A stretch of 56,610 nucleotides of DNA from NCBI GenBank assembly GCA_022447555.1, contig JAKVBF010000001.1, positions 529,655 through 586,264 of the forward strand, written 5' to 3'. Made by a program: the position numbers and the translations under genes. Positions 46,261 to 56,610 of the stretch are shown here, in pieces; positions within the stretch are counted from its first letter, which is position 1; the number at the start of each line of letters is the position of its first letter. This DNA is from Mariniblastus sp. GTDB lineage: Bacteria > Planctomycetota > Planctomycetia > Pirellulales > Pirellulaceae. The notes beneath the pieces were generated by a model, which saw only the letters and a list, made by a program, of their open reading frames with translations, was not told the origin of the DNA and ran no database searches.

Positions 46261-47252
46261 AGGGCTTCCATTGTCGGGGCTTCCGTTGTCGTTGATTTGC
46301 GAGCGGCTTCATTTAGCTGCCTGCCGGTCAGCTGGACAAACACATCTTCCAAGCTTGCATGCCGGGTTGTCAGGCTGGTGAGTGCAAGGCCTCGTCGGTC
46401 GAGTTGTTCGAAAAGCGGTCCCAGCACAGTATGAGACTCGCCGGCCGTCATGCGGATTTCTCCGTGGTGGATGTCGACTTGCTCAACGGTTGGCAGTTCC
46501 TGCAGCCAATCGTATGGTAGCGGTCGGGACGGGTCGTCATTGACGGTGAACTCAATAACATGTTCCGCCCCGAGTGAAGCGATTAGTTCGTTTGGGGTGC
46601 CTAAGGCAATCACACGGCCTTGATCAAAGATAGCCACACGATCACAAAGACGCTCGGCCTCCTCCATGTAGTGCGTCGTGATCATCACGGTCTTTTCCTG
46701 TTCTCGGAACGACCGAACAATGTCCCATATCTGTCGTCGGCTGCTCGGGTCTAGGCCGGTGGTCGGTTCGTCGAGAAACAGTAAGTCAGGGTTTCCAACG
46801 ACGGCGCAGGCCACTGATAATCGCTGTTTTTGTCCGCCCGACAGATTCTTAACCCACGCGCTTGCTTTGTCGGTTAAAGATACCTGCTGCAGTGATTCGT
46901 TCAGTGTCAGGCCGTCGTTGTAAAAACTACGGAATAACGAGAGGGTTTCGGCCACGGACAAGCGATCGCTTAGCTGCGTTTCTTGTAGGGAAACACCGAT
47001 TCGCTGACGGATGTCAGCCTCGTGAGTTCGCCAGTCCATTCCCAGAATATGGACAGACCCGGCGGTGGGCGGCAGCAGCCCTTCAAGAATTTCGATCGTG
47101 GTCGTCTTCCCTGCACCGTTGGGACCCAAGACCCCGAAGCATTCCCCGCGCTGAATCTGCAAGTCCACGCCTTGAACCGCTTTAACAGGGGGCTTGCCAG
47201 GATAGGTTTTAGTGACGCCCTCACAAGAAATTGCCAGTGACTTACTGCTCAT
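46257..47252 (-). CDS. ABC-2 type exporter ATP-binding protein
   Basis: 331 residues. Walker A 'GPNGAGKTTT', Q-loop 'SLQETQLSDRLSV', signature 'NLSGGQKQRLSVA', Walker B 'LLFLDEPTTGLDPSSR' and switch histidine in 'VMITTHYMEEAERL' are all present. The C-terminal 100 residues form the extra domain seen in DrrA/CcmA-like exporters. It energises the permease encoded next, with which it overlaps by four bases. The pair is a self-contained export unit transcribed on the minus strand; the preceding gene, DUF1501, is 75 bases upstream. Confidence 0.93.
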   Translation of the reverse strand: MSSKSLAISCEGVTKTYPGKPPVKAVQGVDLQIQRGECFGVLGPNGAGKTTTIEILEGLLPPTAGSVHILGMDWRTHEADIRQRIGVSLQETQLSDRLSVAETLSLFRSFYNDGLTLNESLQQVSLTDKASAWVKNLSGGQKQRLSVACAVVGNPDLLFLDEPTTGLDPSSRRQIWDIVRSFREQEKTVMITTHYMEEAERLCDRVAIFDQGRVIALGTPNELIASLGAEHVIEFTVNDDPSRPLPYDWLQELPTVEQVDIHHGEIRMTAGESHTVLGPLFEQLDRRGLALTSLTTRHASLEDVFVQLTGRQLNEAARKSTTTEAPTMEAL

Positions 47253-47327
47253 AAAAAAGGGGTCGTCGAGTGTCGGAGTGAAATTTAACCAAACGGCTGG
47301 ATGCCGCAGAGTGTAACAACCCAGTCC

Positions 47328-48794
47328 TTACGAAAACAGTGCGGAGACCGGATGCGCCTTCACGAGCTCGCGAGGCTGGTTTAGGTGGTTCATGACCATG
47401 GTCTCGGGGCTGATCCCAAAGGCATGGTAAATCGTTGCCAAAAGTTCACCCGGATGCACAGGGTCATCAACGGGGGCTGAGGCGGTCTTATCGGATTTTC
47501 CGTGGACATACCCCCGCTTAGTACCGGCCCCGGCGATCACACCCGTATAGCAATAGGGCCAATGATCACGGCCGTCGTTAGAATTGTCATTGCCGGAAGT
47601 GCTCACTCCGCGCTGCGGGCTGCGGCCAAACTCCCCGACCGCAACAACCAGGGTCTCGTCCAACATGCCACGCTCATCAAGATCCTCTATTAGTCCGCTC
47701 AAACCCCGGTCAAACATAGGGGCGGATTGGTTTTTCATTCGCTTGCTAAGGTCTTTATGTTGGTCCCAGCTGTGATTGTCAGAATTAGCAACTTTAGGCC
47801 AAACGACTTCAACCACGCGAGTACCGGCCTCGACTAGGCGGCGAGCCAACAAACAACTGTCGCCAAAGGTCGTTCGGCCGTACTGTTCCCGGGTGGCTTC
47901 CGTTTCGGCGCCCAAGTTAAAAGCTTCGCGAGCACGGCCGGATACCACTAGGTCGAGGGCTTGTTGATAGTGTTGATCCAGCTTCATTGGTTCGACCGCT
48001 CGTTCGATATCAGGCATCTGGCCTGTGATTAAATCACGTAGTTTTGCTCGACGCTTGAGCCGCACTGAGAATACATCCGGCGGAAGTTTAAGGTCATCAA
48101 TCTTAATATTAGCCATTTTTTTCATATTCATATCGTCCCCGCTTGGAAACAATGTGTATGGATCAAATGCTTTTCCAAGGAACCCGGCCGTGCCGCCCTT
48201 GCCAACCACATTGCTTTCTTGAAGTGGACGCGGCAGCATGACAAACGGAAGCATTGGCACTTCGACAGGCTTAAAACGAATGATGTGAGAGCCGAAATTG
48301 GGAAAGTCTTTTGGAGTCGGTGGCTCGAGCTGGCCGGAGGGACTGACCTTGTCAGTCGTGTATCCGGTCATCATTTGGTATATCGCCGCGGTGTGGTTAA
48401 ACAGCCCCACGGGCGTGTAGCTCATGGAGCGGATCATCGTAAACCGGTCGTTCAATTGAGATAAAAGCGGCAGGTTTTCGGTGAACTGGATTCCAGGAAT
48501 CTTGGTAGCGATTGGTTTGAAGACGCTTTTAACATTATCCGGCACATGTTCTTTAGGGTCCCACAAATCGAGATGGCTGGGGCCACCCTGAAGGTAAACC
48601 AGTATGATGCTTTTAGCTTTTCCCCAGCCTCGTCCGTGCGTCACCACGTCATCAGCGCTAGCTTTCAGGTTTAACATCGTGCCGAGCGTCATGCCGAGCA
48701 TGCCAGAGCCGCCTACTCGCAGGACGTCACGACGGGTTACTCCCAGCTCCCGGTCACATAAATCTTTTCCGGGTCGACCGATAATTCGAAACAT
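47328..48794 (-). CDS. DUF1501 family protein (Tat-exported)
   Basis: 488 residues. The N-terminal '[20 protein letters not shown]' is a twin-arginine signal. After it, '[20 protein letters not shown]' starts the DUF1501 domain, an alkaline-phosphatase-like fold; '[20 protein letters not shown]' and '[20 protein letters not shown]' and '[10 protein letters not shown]' near residue 375 are typical. DUF1501 proteins are very abundant in planctomycetes and nearly always stand next to a DUF1549/DUF1553 gene, as here with 37 bases between. They are thought to take part in degradation of sulfated or otherwise complex polysaccharides, but the reaction is not known. Confidence 0.92.
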   Translation of the reverse strand: MFRIIGRPGKDLCDRELGVTRRDVLRVGGSGMLGMTLGTMLNLKASADDVVTHGRGWGKAKSIILVYLQGGPSHLDLWDPKEHVPDNVKSVFKPIATKIPGIQFTENLPLLSQLNDRFTMIRSMSYTPVGLFNHTAAIYQMMTGYTTDKVSPSGQLEPPTPKDFPNFGSHIIRFKPVEVPMLPFVMLPRPLQESNVVGKGGTAGFLGKAFDPYTLFPSGDDMNMKKMANIKIDDLKLPPDVFSVRLKRRAKLRDLITGQMPDIERAVEPMKLDQHYQQALDLVVSGRAREAFNLGAETEATREQYGRTTFGDSCLLARRLVEAGTRVVEVVWPKVANSDNHSWDQHKDLSKRMKNQSAPMFDRGLSGLIEDLDERGMLDETLVVAVGEFGRSPQRGVSTSGNDNSNDGRDHWPYCYTGVIAGAGTKRGYVHGKSDKTASAPVDDPVHPGELLATIYHAFGISPETMVMNHLNQPRELVKAHPVSALFS

Positions 48795-48831
48795 GAGTTC
48801 CTCGATGAATCTGTTTGGTTTTGAGAAAATT

Positions 48832-51800
48832 TTAACGATTGAATAAGAACGAAGGGCTGTTGATTAAAGCCCAGGCTAAATCTTGAGCGGCGGTAAGGCG
48901 CTGGTTCGCAAGTTGGGATGTGCTTTGGCCAAACTCTTGCTCCAGACGAGCCAGAGTGGCGTCCGCAGGGACGGGCCGGCTGACGCGAGTCAGCTTGTCT
49001 CTTAAGCGAGTGATCTCTGGGTCAATGGCCAGCGGTTTTTTAGCCTCGGCCAAGCTTGCCTGCAGGGCTTTTAAATGAGGGTCGCTCTTTGCGTACGCAG
49101 CCAGAAGCTGCTTCTTAATTGGTTCAGTCAGCTTGTCTTGAGGCTGGTCCAGCTGGGTCAGCAGTGCCTCGGGCAAACCGGCACCCAGCGTTCCCTCGCA
49201 TTGGCTGAGCGAGATGCGAAACCGACCCAACTGGTGTTGGTTGTCCCAGTTCTGGTGCAGCCGGAACCTTACCAGCGTCCCTTTTGGAAAACCGACCGGT
49301 TTGTCTATTTGGTAGGTGCCCCAGTTAACCTGCCCCGTGTTGCCGTACAAAGCCCAGCCGCCCTTATCGCCAGTTTTTCCATTGATGGTGTTTACGATCG
49401 GGAAACCGCTCTGTTCAAAGTTTGCAATGGCTGTTTTGAATGTTACGGGTGTCCACTGATCGGGCAGGTCAGGATTAGCAATTTCCATTTGGAATTCGGT
49501 TAAAACAAGATTCCCTTGGTCGGAGGTGCCGGGCCCTTTTCCCGGCAGGCTGTCATCGGTCAGCAGCTCTAGGCGAACGCCTGTAATACCCGTTAGCTTG
49601 GTTTTGCTTACTGCAGTGTACAAGTCTTTACTGTCGAATGGCGCGACGACAACGCTGTGGTCATCCTGAACCGTGACAGCAGCTGTTGACTGGGTGGTGA
49701 CTTGATCAAACAGGGTGGGCAGCCAGTTGACAGCCGTTTTCTGCCGTTGCTTCCAGCCTTCAAATCCCCCGACTGAGTCTTGGTGTTGTTTTAACTTGGC
49801 CTCGGCGATGGTAAGCCGCTGTCGGTGTTCTGCTTCGCGAGCCTCGAGTGTTGGGTCAATTTCCTGAATAGCCAGACTCAAAGCTTCTTGTGTCGACGTG
49901 ATCATTTGTTCTCGTTGTTTTTCCAAACCGGGGCGCAGCTGGTTCGCCACCTTGCGTCGCTCATTCAACTGGGCCAGCAACTGTTGGTGATCGGACGGGA
50001 TGTCGGCAAATGCAGTGACCGCGATTTTAATTTCCGCCGCGCTTGCCGCACGATTTAAAATCCGGTAGTAGAGCTCGGCAATCAATCGCTCATCATCTGG
50101 TTCGGAGGCAACCAGTTGGGCTAGTTGATTCTTTGGATCGCTCAGGGCTCTCGCGACGTCTGGCCCGCTAACCAGAGCCAGTACGGACCCTAACTGCAGG
50201 TCATCGCTGCGTTCGCATTCACAAGCGCTTTCTCTTGCGGGCCGCCCGAGTGTGGACAAGAAGCCGCTAGGCAGTTTGGCGCCCGAATCAGATAACGATG
50301 CTGCTCGGGTGCCAGGAGGAGCGCCGGGAATGGCTGATTGGCTGCCCGTGACAAAGTGAATGGAATCGAACAATACTTCGGCAGGTAGGCGACGAGGGAG
50401 AGCGTGGGAGTAGTTGAGAGAGTCGCCTTCATTGAAAGCGTTCGTTCGCACCGATAGCTGGTAAGTTCGGGATTTGCAGATCAATCGAATCACATGCTGC
50501 ATGTCGAAGTTTTGAGCCACAAATTCATTAGTCAGGTATTCCAGCACTTCCGGATTGGTTGGTGGATTACCCGCGCGAATATCATCGAGAGGCTCGATCA
50601 GCCCGACACCAAACAGGTAGCCCCACAAGCGATTTACATAGCTGGTCGCAAAATACGGATTGCTGGCCGACGTCGCCCAGGCAGCGAATGTTGCGCGACG
50701 TGATGCCGTCGGTTCAATATCGTAGTCGCAATCATAGGGGAATTGGGGTGCCGCGATCTGCCCGGTTCTTTCGTGTTTGAGGTCACCGCTGTCAGCATCG
50801 ACAACTTTTTCATAAAGCGGCTTGGCCGTATCAACAGCAGAACCACCGATGGTCTTGCCACTGCTGGCGGGATCAGCTTCTAGCTTAAATTGAGCGAAGA
50901 AAGCAGCCGTTTCGTAATACTGATCCTGAGTCCATCGCTCAAAAGGGTGGTCGTGACATTTATTGCAGTTAAATCGTGTGCCGAGGAATAGATGCGTCGT
51001 GTTCTCCATGGTGTCTTCGGGGGTGCGCAGGATCTTGTAGTACGCTGCGGGAGGGTTGTCTTTGTTGGAACCACTGGCGGTTAAGATCTGGCTAACGAAC
51101 TGGTTGTAGGGTGTATTGGCTTCGACATGCCCACGAATCCACTCTCGAAATGCCGTGGCCCCTTCGACCCCTAGAAATTTTCGGTTGACTTGTAGTAGGT
51201 CAGCCCATTTGTTGCTCCAGTATTCGACAAATTCAGGGCTGCCGACCAACAAGTCGATCAGTTCATCCCTTTTTTGCCGGCGGGGGCGGGTGTCAACGGT
51301 AAATTGCTTCACGACCTCGCTGGAAGGGGGCAAGCCGGTGAGATCGAGATGAACTCGCCGAACAAATTCTTCGTCCGAGCAGAGGTCTGCAGGCAAGATT
51401 TTCATTCGGTTCCACTTGGCTGCCACCATCTCATCGATAGGGCCATATGTCGGTGGCGGGACCCACGCGAAACCACTTCGGTCTCCCATTACCGTCAGCG
51501 TGGTGGCCGTGAATGCACCTTCAAAGCGAGCGAGAACAGGCGTTTCTCCCCGCCGCTGAGCAATCAGCTTGGCACCGTCAACGGAAGCGATTTCAATATC
51601 ACTGACTTCTAAAAAGGCCTCACGAGTGACGTCCCTCTGCGAACCATTCGTGTAGGTGGCCACCACTCGCATTTGTTGGCGATCCTCTGCATTGGCAAGA
51701 ATCGGGTCGCGCGGGAACACCTCTAGTGAAGCGACCCGCGGAACATCTAAATTCAGCTTCGCTCCGGCCGCAATCCAGTCGTGGATGATCTGATAGTATT

Positions 51801-53922
51801 TGTGGTTCATGGTCAGCAGTTGGCCCCCTTGATGCGGTGCCGATGCTGTAGGCTTGAGCAGCATTAGACTATCAGCGGGTGATGCCTGGTTCACGCGTCG
51901 CGCAGACAGGTCATCAGTGAATGCCCGGATATCGAAAATAGGATCGTAACCTCTTAGTGAAAGCTTAAAGCCCATCTTGCCGTCGGCGGACCCATGACAC
52001 GTTCCGGCGTTGCAGCCCAGGCGCGAAAGAACAGGGTTCACGTCTTGAATGAAATCGGGCGTCCACTCAGGATCCACGTCAATCTTGACGGGGACCACCG
52101 CCGATTGCCCTTGGTATTGAATTTTAATCTGCGAGTTGCGGTTTTGGGCTTTGGGCTGCAGTTGAACCAAGCCGGATTGGCTGACCGAAAAATCGGAGGG
52201 AGCCCTTTGGCTGCCGGGAGTTTGAAAAACAACACTGGAGGTAATGTCATGCCAGGCGCCATCTAGGGTCGAAGCCCTGACGATTAGTTGAGTGTACGCC
52301 GTTTTCGAATCGAGCACGATGCTCGGTGGCTGCACCTCCATCTCGACAATATTTTTAACAGGCAGCTTGGCTGGATTGTTTTGGTCGGCCACAGCGTACT
52401 GCCAGTTGCCGGTTGTCTCTGTGGACGTTTTCACACGCTTCACCGCAGTTTCCAGTGGCGCAAACGAGTCGGTTAATTGCCCCGTGCTGGTATCGAATAG
52501 GCGAACAAGCCCATCGCTTCCACCGGCGGCAAATTGGTTACCGGAGGGGTCAAACCGTAGAGCATAAACACCTGTGGGAACGTCTGTTGATCCCGCAAGC
52601 TTAATATTCCGCGTAACGTAATCTTCCCTTGTTTTGCGCTCCTCCGGTGTTCTCGAGGAGGCGGTTTTACCTAGAACGGACTTTAGCTCATCGGATAGCG
52701 TCGTGTCGAAGTCGTAGGCATACAGGGCAATGGCGCCAGACCCGTCTAGGCTGGTGCCGGCAGCAAACCACTTTCCGTCAGGTGATATATCGACTGCTTG
52801 AATCCTGCCTTTCATGGGCGGCATGCGTCGAATCATGTTGGCATCATCCCCAATGCGCCGTTGTGTTTGCCGAAACATCCGGTAAATTTTTGGGATTCCA
52901 TCAGAGCCACCAATTAAAATTTCGTCGCGCAACGGATGGCGCGCCACGGAAGAGATTCCACCCTTCAACACACCAGGTGTAATGGATGTAATGTTGTCAA
53001 TAAATCGTTCGGTAGCAAAATCGACCAGCTTGCAGGTCATATCCCGGCCGACCGAAACCAACTTGCTTCCATCCACCGACCAGGTTGTTTCTCGAACCCA
53101 GTCGTCATGTGCGCCCTGAAATAACACCTGAGCACCCGTTTTGGCGTCGATAACGCGAAGGTTGGTGTCGGTCGATCCAAAAGCAATTTTTAGTCCGTCC
53201 GGTGACCAGCTTATTCCGTAGACAGTGTCGTAGCCCACAGACTTGGATAGCTCGAGCTCTCCCGAGGCGACGTTCCAGACTTGAACTTCGCCGGCGAGCC
53301 CTGGGTTGCCACCCCCGACCGCCAACCGAGTTCCATCCGGGGAGAATCGAAGTGATTCGACCCGGGGTGAAATGCCGATTAAACGATGCTTAATCGCTTT
53401 CGTTTTCGTATCAACCAAAATCGCTTCGTGAAATCCAGTGGTAGCTAGGAGGCTGCCATCGGGGGAAAAATCGAGCGAAGTGACCACTGGTAGGCGGGTG
53501 TAAACCGGCGGTTGATTCTTGGAAAAATGGACGCTCTGAGCGGGCGAGTCATCGATGGCACCCTCTTTAATCCATCGCCGAATCAACTCGATCTCTTGGG
53601 TTTCTAGTGGCGGCCCGGCTTGGGGCATTTCAACTTCACCGTTGGTGTTGGGTGTGATCAAATCAATCAGATGGCTGGCGGCTGGATCACCAGTCACAAT
53701 TGCTGGATCGCCCGAGTCTCCGGCTTTCATTAACGCATCGAACTGAACCATTGTGTAGTTACCCAAATCACGGGCGGGTTGGTGGCAACCATAACACCTA
53801 GCCTGAAAGATCGGGCGAATTTGCTGTTGATAGCTGACGGCTGGCTCATCAGCCAGGATCAGATCCGTCGTTGTTAAAATGAGAACGACAATCATTGCGC
53901 GAAAGACAATGCGTGAATACAT
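48832..53922 (-). CDS. Giant PSD1-type protein: cytochrome c-like, WD40 propeller, DUF1549, DUF1553
   Basis: 1696 residues with a signal peptide. Residues about 30-120 are a planctomycete cytochrome c-like domain with the haem motif 'CYGCH'. A WD40 propeller follows (about 140-480): '[20 protein letters not shown]', '[18 protein letters not shown]' and '[20 protein letters not shown]'. Next come a second haem-like region, '[16 protein letters not shown]' (about 638), an Ig-like BIG2 segment (about 745-810), DUF1549 (about 835-1030, '[16 protein letters not shown]') and DUF1553 (about 1095-1330). A coiled-coil-like segment and a discoidin-like beta domain are inserted near 1380-1590, and the end '[18 protein letters not shown]' is characteristic. 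Likely periplasmic or surface-bound, paired with DUF1501. Confidence 0.93.
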   Translation of the reverse strand: MYSRIVFRAMIVVLILTTTDLILADEPAVSYQQQIRPIFQARCYGCHQPARDLGNYTMVQFDALMKAGDSGDPAIVTGDPAASHLIDLITPNTNGEVEMPQAGPPLETQEIELIRRWIKEGAIDDSPAQSVHFSKNQPPVYTRLPVVTSLDFSPDGSLLATTGFHEAILVDTKTKAIKHRLIGISPRVESLRFSPDGTRLAVGGGNPGLAGEVQVWNVASGELELSKSVGYDTVYGISWSPDGLKIAFGSTDTNLRVIDAKTGAQVLFQGAHDDWVRETTWSVDGSKLVSVGRDMTCKLVDFATERFIDNITSITPGVLKGGISSVARHPLRDEILIGGSDGIPKIYRMFRQTQRRIGDDANMIRRMPPMKGRIQAVDISPDGKWFAAGTSLDGSGAIALYAYDFDTTLSDELKSVLGKTASSRTPEERKTREDYVTRNIKLAGSTDVPTGVYALRFDPSGNQFAAGGSDGLVRLFDTSTGQLTDSFAPLETAVKRVKTSTETTGNWQYAVADQNNPAKLPVKNIVEMEVQPPSIVLDSKTAYTQLIVRASTLDGAWHDITSSVVFQTPGSQRAPSDFSVSQSGLVQLQPKAQNRNSQIKIQYQGQSAVVPVKIDVDPEWTPDFIQDVNPVLSRLGCNAGTCHGSADGKMGFKLSLRGYDPIFDIRAFTDDLSARRVNQASPADSLMLLKPTASAPHQGGQLLTMNHKYYQIIHDWIAAGAKLNLDVPRVASLEVFPRDPILANAEDRQQMRVVATYTNGSQRDVTREAFLEVSDIEIASVDGAKLIAQRRGETPVLARFEGAFTATTLTVMGDRSGFAWVPPPTYGPIDEMVAAKWNRMKILPADLCSDEEFVRRVHLDLTGLPPSSEVVKQFTVDTRPRRQKRDELIDLLVGSPEFVEYWSNKWADLLQVNRKFLGVEGATAFREWIRGHVEANTPYNQFVSQILTASGSNKDNPPAAYYKILRTPEDTMENTTHLFLGTRFNCNKCHDHPFERWTQDQYYETAAFFAQFKLEADPASSGKTIGGSAVDTAKPLYEKVVDADSGDLKHERTGQIAAPQFPYDCDYDIEPTASRRATFAAWATSASNPYFATSYVNRLWGYLFGVGLIEPLDDIRAGNPPTNPEVLEYLTNEFVAQNFDMQHVIRLICKSRTYQLSVRTNAFNEGDSLNYSHALPRRLPAEVLFDSIHFVTGSQSAIPGAPPGTRAASLSDSGAKLPSGFLSTLGRPARESACECERSDDLQLGSVLALVSGPDVARALSDPKNQLAQLVASEPDDERLIAELYYRILNRAASAAEIKIAVTAFADIPSDHQQLLAQLNERRKVANQLRPGLEKQREQMITSTQEALSLAIQEIDPTLEAREAEHRQRLTIAEAKLKQHQDSVGGFEGWKQRQKTAVNWLPTLFDQVTTQSTAAVTVQDDHSVVVAPFDSKDLYTAVSKTKLTGITGVRLELLTDDSLPGKGPGTSDQGNLVLTEFQMEIANPDLPDQWTPVTFKTAIANFEQSGFPIVNTINGKTGDKGGWALYGNTGQVNWGTYQIDKPVGFPKGTLVRFRLHQNWDNQHQLGRFRISLSQCEGTLGAGLPEALLTQLDQPQDKLTEPIKKQLLAAYAKSDPHLKALQASLAEAKKPLAIDPEITRLRDKLTRVSRPVPADATLARLEQEFGQSTSQLANQRLTAAQDLAWALINSPSFLFNR

Positions 53923-54143
53923 GCGTTTGGACCGAGCGGAGGGAAGGGTTAAGTCGACCTATTTATTTTAACCCTTTTGGGAGCAGTAGGAACAAAGCAA
54001 ATAAATCATCCCCAGCGAACCCGCCTTAATTTAACCCTGGGCGGCCAAACCGCACATTAAAGAGGTTTATTACGCCCCTGTAGCTTTTTAAGGTAAATTA
54101 TAATTAATTTCAGCTCGCTAGATGATAAATCAAAGGATCAGCG

Positions 54144-54149
54144 TATAAT
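54144..54149 (+). promoter_or_regulatory. Candidate -10 box (TATAAT)
   Basis: A consensus TATAAT 36 bases before the ATG at 54185, in an AT-rich stretch. No clear -35 was found. It supports transcription into the small ORF but not the ORF's coding status. Confidence 0.35.
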
Positions 54150-54184
54150 GGCCTCAGAGCTTTTTCGTCTAATGGGATATCGAA

Positions 54185-54457
54185 ATGACAAAAAACAAGA
54201 TGTCATTGGTTTCCGTACGTTTCAATGGCATAAACCTGTTGTTGGTGCTCGGTTTAATCGCTGCCCTGTCGGATCGGTTGGTTTGTCAGCAAGAGCTTCC
54301 TAAAAGTGATGCACAGAAAATCGAGCAGGAGTTGTTGGCCGCATCGCCGCTAAAAAGAGCGTCACAGCCTTCTTGGAAACAGTGTAATCGCGAAAGCGAG
54401 CATGCGAGACATTTGGCGGCTTTCGATTCGCCGGCTAGTTTGGTCTTCCGCTATTAA
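54185..54457 (+). CDS. Small hypothetical ORF with possible signal peptide
   Basis: 90 residues. A hydrophobic segment 'GINLLLVLGLIAALSDRLVC' near residues 14-33 could be a signal peptide or anchor. The rest, for example 'LPKSDAQKIEQELLAASPLK', is polar and partly helical. A TATAAT box lies 36 bases upstream, but no clear ribosome binding site is visible. It stops nine bases before the convergent sigma-54 activator. It may be a real small secreted protein, the remnant of a longer gene or chance. I do not recognise a family. Confidence 0.4.
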   Translation: MTKNKMSLVSVRFNGINLLLVLGLIAALSDRLVCQQELPKSDAQKIEQELLAASPLKRASQPSWKQCNRESEHARHLAAFDSPASLVFRY

Positions 54458-54465
54458 TCACCGGA

Positions 54466-56400
54466 TCATTCCAGAGGTTCGCTATTGTCTTCCATTCCGA
54501 GTTGCCGCATCTTGCGATAGAGGTTGGACCGGTGGAGGCCCAGTTGAGATGCTGTATCGGTCATGTTTCCGCCGGAAGCCTTGACGTGTTTCTGAATGTA
54601 GTCGCATTGAAAAATTCGAGTAGCGTCCGCTAGAGAAAGATTCATCGGGACGAGAGAACCGGGAGAGCGGGGTGAATTGATAAACGCTAAATCATCGGGC
54701 TCGATAACGTTGCCAGACGACAAATAAGCCAACCTCTCCATTAAGTTTCGCAGTTCGCGAACATTGCCAGGCCATTGGTGTTCGAGCAGCCGTTTTTGGG
54801 ACGCCAGAGAAATGGCTGGAGTTTCACGCCTTGCTTTGCAACAAAACAGTTTCAGGAAATGGTTGGCCAGTTCGACAACATCTTCAGCCCGATCTCTCAG
54901 GGGAGGGATTTCAATGGCCACCACATTGAGTCGAAAAAAAAGATCTTCACGAAACCTTTTCTGTTCTACCAGTTTTGCCAGCTCTTGATTGGTGGCGGCA
55001 ATGACTCGGGCGCTGGTTTTAATCGGTGTTGAACCACCCACTCGCACGACGACTTTTTCTTCGAGTACCCTTAATAATTTCGCTTGACCCCCTAAGCTCA
55101 TGTCTCCGATTTCATCAAGAAACAAGGTTCCATTATCGGCAAGCTCGAATTTTCCGGCCCGCGACTGATGGGCATCGGTAAAGGCCCCTTTTTCATGGCC
55201 AAACAGCTCACTTTCCAGCAGAGACTCAGTGATCGCCGCACAATTAACGGCCACCAACACCTCGTCCCGGCGCCCACTCAGGTAATGAATCATTTGAGCC
55301 ACCACCTCTTTGCCTGTGCCGTTTTCTCCGGTAATCAAAATAGATAGGTCCGTGTCCGCTATCCGCTCAATCGTCTGTTTCAGTTGTTTGATCTGGGGAC
55401 ATTGTCCAATCAAGTGAATGTGCCCGGCTGCCTCGTCGGCGACAATCCGGCGTTTGGTTTCCAGGTGTTCAACCCGCTGAGTGTTTTCGATTGCGACGGC
55501 TGAATGGGCGGCAAGATCAACAAGAGCGACTTGATCTTCGTCAGAAAAGTTGCCTCGTATTTTGTTAATCAACTCGAAGGCACCAAAGGTCTGGCCGGCT
55601 GCATTAACGAGTGGCACACACAATAATGAGCGGGTTTCGAAGTCGAGTTTCTGGTCAACTTCACGGTTGATTTGGCGTTGTTCCGCTGCAATATCAGTAT
55701 CCACGCGCCTCGGTTCCCCCGTCAGAACCACCTCTCCAACAACGCCCGCATCACTGGGGATCACCAGCTCTCCATCGGCTACGCCCAAAGCGGGCTTCCC
55801 GACCAAGCTGTTACCATTGGCATTTAACAAGAAGATAGTGGCCCGTTCTGCACCTAACAGACGGGTTGACGTTTTAGCGATTTCTTCAAGCAACGCTTCC
55901 GTTTCGTGAGACCGATTCCAATCGGCGGTCATTTCCAGCATGGCGGCCAGACGCTCGGCAAGGCGACTCGAGTCTTGGCGTTGTCGAAAGATGTCCCAAG
56001 CAAATGCGACAGCCGCCGCCATAGAGTCCCAGGCTGATTGGCGGGTAGAAGCCCTTGCGCTTTGGACCAGCAGGTGCCCAGATGAATCGAGGCGTTTCAA
56101 AGGTGTCGCGTAAAATGGAGCGGCATACTGAAAAGACTCGGAATCCAATGCTTCTGACAATAAGTCCTGCGGTAAGTTTTCAAGCGATTGAGTGGTGGCC
56201 AGCACCCGCCATGTCCCTTTAACGCCTCGAATGATACTGGTGGAATGGGCTCCCTGAGAGGCCGCCTCAACCGTCAGCACGGTTTGGGACAAAAATCCAG
56301 CAGAATCATCTTCCTGTAAAGCTAGATTAATCAGCCATGGCAGCAGCTCGCGACCAGCTTCGTCGATAGAAAGCCGGTCAATTTGATTGGAATGCGACAT
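54466..56400 (-). CDS. GAF-domain sigma-54-dependent activator (FhlA/NifA-like)
   Basis: 644 residues. The N-terminal 150 residues are a sensory-like region without a clear match. Residues about 165-310 are a GAF domain: 'LLEEIAKTSTRLLGAERATI' and 'LCVPLVNAAGQTFGAFELIN'. The AAA+ core (about 330-560) has 'ITGENGTGKEVVAQMIH', 'NCAAITESLLESELFGHEKG', sigma-54 loop 'GAFTDA', 'GTLFLDEIGDMSLGGQAKLL' and 'RFREDLFFRLNVVAIEIPPL'. The Fis-type HTH ends it: 'GGNMTDTASQLGLHRSNLYR'. Such proteins bind enhancers and use ATP to open sigma-54 promoters in answer to a ligand bound by GAF. The ligand and targets are unknown. Confidence 0.9.
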   Translation of the reverse strand: MSHSNQIDRLSIDEAGRELLPWLINLALQEDDSAGFLSQTVLTVEAASQGAHSTSIIRGVKGTWRVLATTQSLENLPQDLLSEALDSESFQYAAPFYATPLKRLDSSGHLLVQSARASTRQSAWDSMAAAVAFAWDIFRQRQDSSRLAERLAAMLEMTADWNRSHETEALLEEIAKTSTRLLGAERATIFLLNANGNSLVGKPALGVADGELVIPSDAGVVGEVVLTGEPRRVDTDIAAEQRQINREVDQKLDFETRSLLCVPLVNAAGQTFGAFELINKIRGNFSDEDQVALVDLAAHSAVAIENTQRVEHLETKRRIVADEAAGHIHLIGQCPQIKQLKQTIERIADTDLSILITGENGTGKEVVAQMIHYLSGRRDEVLVAVNCAAITESLLESELFGHEKGAFTDAHQSRAGKFELADNGTLFLDEIGDMSLGGQAKLLRVLEEKVVVRVGGSTPIKTSARVIAATNQELAKLVEQKRFREDLFFRLNVVAIEIPPLRDRAEDVVELANHFLKLFCCKARRETPAISLASQKRLLEHQWPGNVRELRNLMERLAYLSSGNVIEPDDLAFINSPRSPGSLVPMNLSLADATRIFQCDYIQKHVKASGGNMTDTASQLGLHRSNLYRKMRQLGMEDNSEPLE

Positions 56401-56610
56401 GGTTTTGGCAAAATTCGGTTTTGCGAAATAAGTGAGATGGAAGCGGGATTTGGAACAGTGAAAAAATCACTACAATGAAGAGCCGGTGTCAAAACTGATT
56501 TTGAAACACTGATCTGCAGGGCATCACCCCTGCGGCAATGTTGGGCGGCCTAACAAAAAAGGGTAATGCCTAATAAAAGCGTAGTCATTTTGATCTTATG
56601 AAACAACCAA

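Overview
The window looks like a chromosomal segment of a planctomycete, most likely of the Pirellulaceae type. The support is family-level only: a DUF1501 protein beside a giant DUF1549/DUF1553 cytochrome-like protein, a DUF1080 protein, a degenerate J-domain protein starting with a 'DPYLKWLGI' type motif, DUF3472, and many secreted proteins of unknown role. No rRNA, transposase, integrase, prophage or CRISPR array was seen. One tRNA gene, tRNA-Gly(CCC), is present.

Layout. (1) 1-4.9 kb: a partial AbgT-type transporter, a FabZ-like dehydratase, a DUF1080 protein, a DinB-like protein and a DUF3472-endonuclease/phosphatase fusion. (2) 4.9-9.8 kb, minus strand: a compact ergothioneine cluster running egtD, ABC ATPase, substrate-binding/permease fusion, DUF427, egtB, and ending in an intrinsic terminator. 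(3) 10-20.6 kb: a BlaI-type repressor without a sensor, a prolyl oligopeptidase, bifunctional PheA, a BNR-repeat protein, a 2-oxoglutarate dioxygenase, histidine ammonia-lyase and small proteins. (4) 20.7-21.6 kb: a YceI protein whose frame continues through an in-frame TGA into a heavy-metal-associated (HMA) domain. The TGA sits at the first cysteine of the metal motif and is followed at once by a SECIS-like hairpin. I read this as a probable selenoprotein, the most interesting item in the window. (5) 21.9-31.7 kb: tRNA-Gly, a secreted NTF2-like protein, a YyaL/DUF255 lipoprotein, a transglutaminase-hydrolase fusion, the J-like protein and a WalJ-type metallo-hydrolase. (6) 31.9-37.2 kb, minus strand: the replication-origin cluster dnaA, AT-rich intergenic region (probable oriC), dnaN, dciA (DUF721), gyrB. 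recF is missing and DnaA lacks its usual N-terminal domains. (7) 37.3-44.9 kb: cysteine desulfurase, scpB, a hyper-acidic repeat protein, a DEDDh exonuclease, hemA with a HemX/CcsA-like gene, a sigma-54 activator and rplU. (8) 45.2-56.4 kb: an ABC-2 exporter pair, the DUF1501 and giant PSD1/WD40 genes, a small doubtful ORF and a GAF-type sigma-54 activator.

How genes work together. EgtD trimethylates histidine and EgtB joins it to a thiol donor; the linked ABC importer probably moves ergothioneine or a related betaine. The origin cluster combines initiator, clamp, helicase loader and gyrase. ABC ATPase and permease genes overlap in both transporter loci, which suggests translational coupling. 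Start sites were adjusted where a Shine-Dalgarno-like sequence, a signal peptide or a neighbouring gene favoured an internal codon. Function calls rest on motif recognition by eye, not on database searches.
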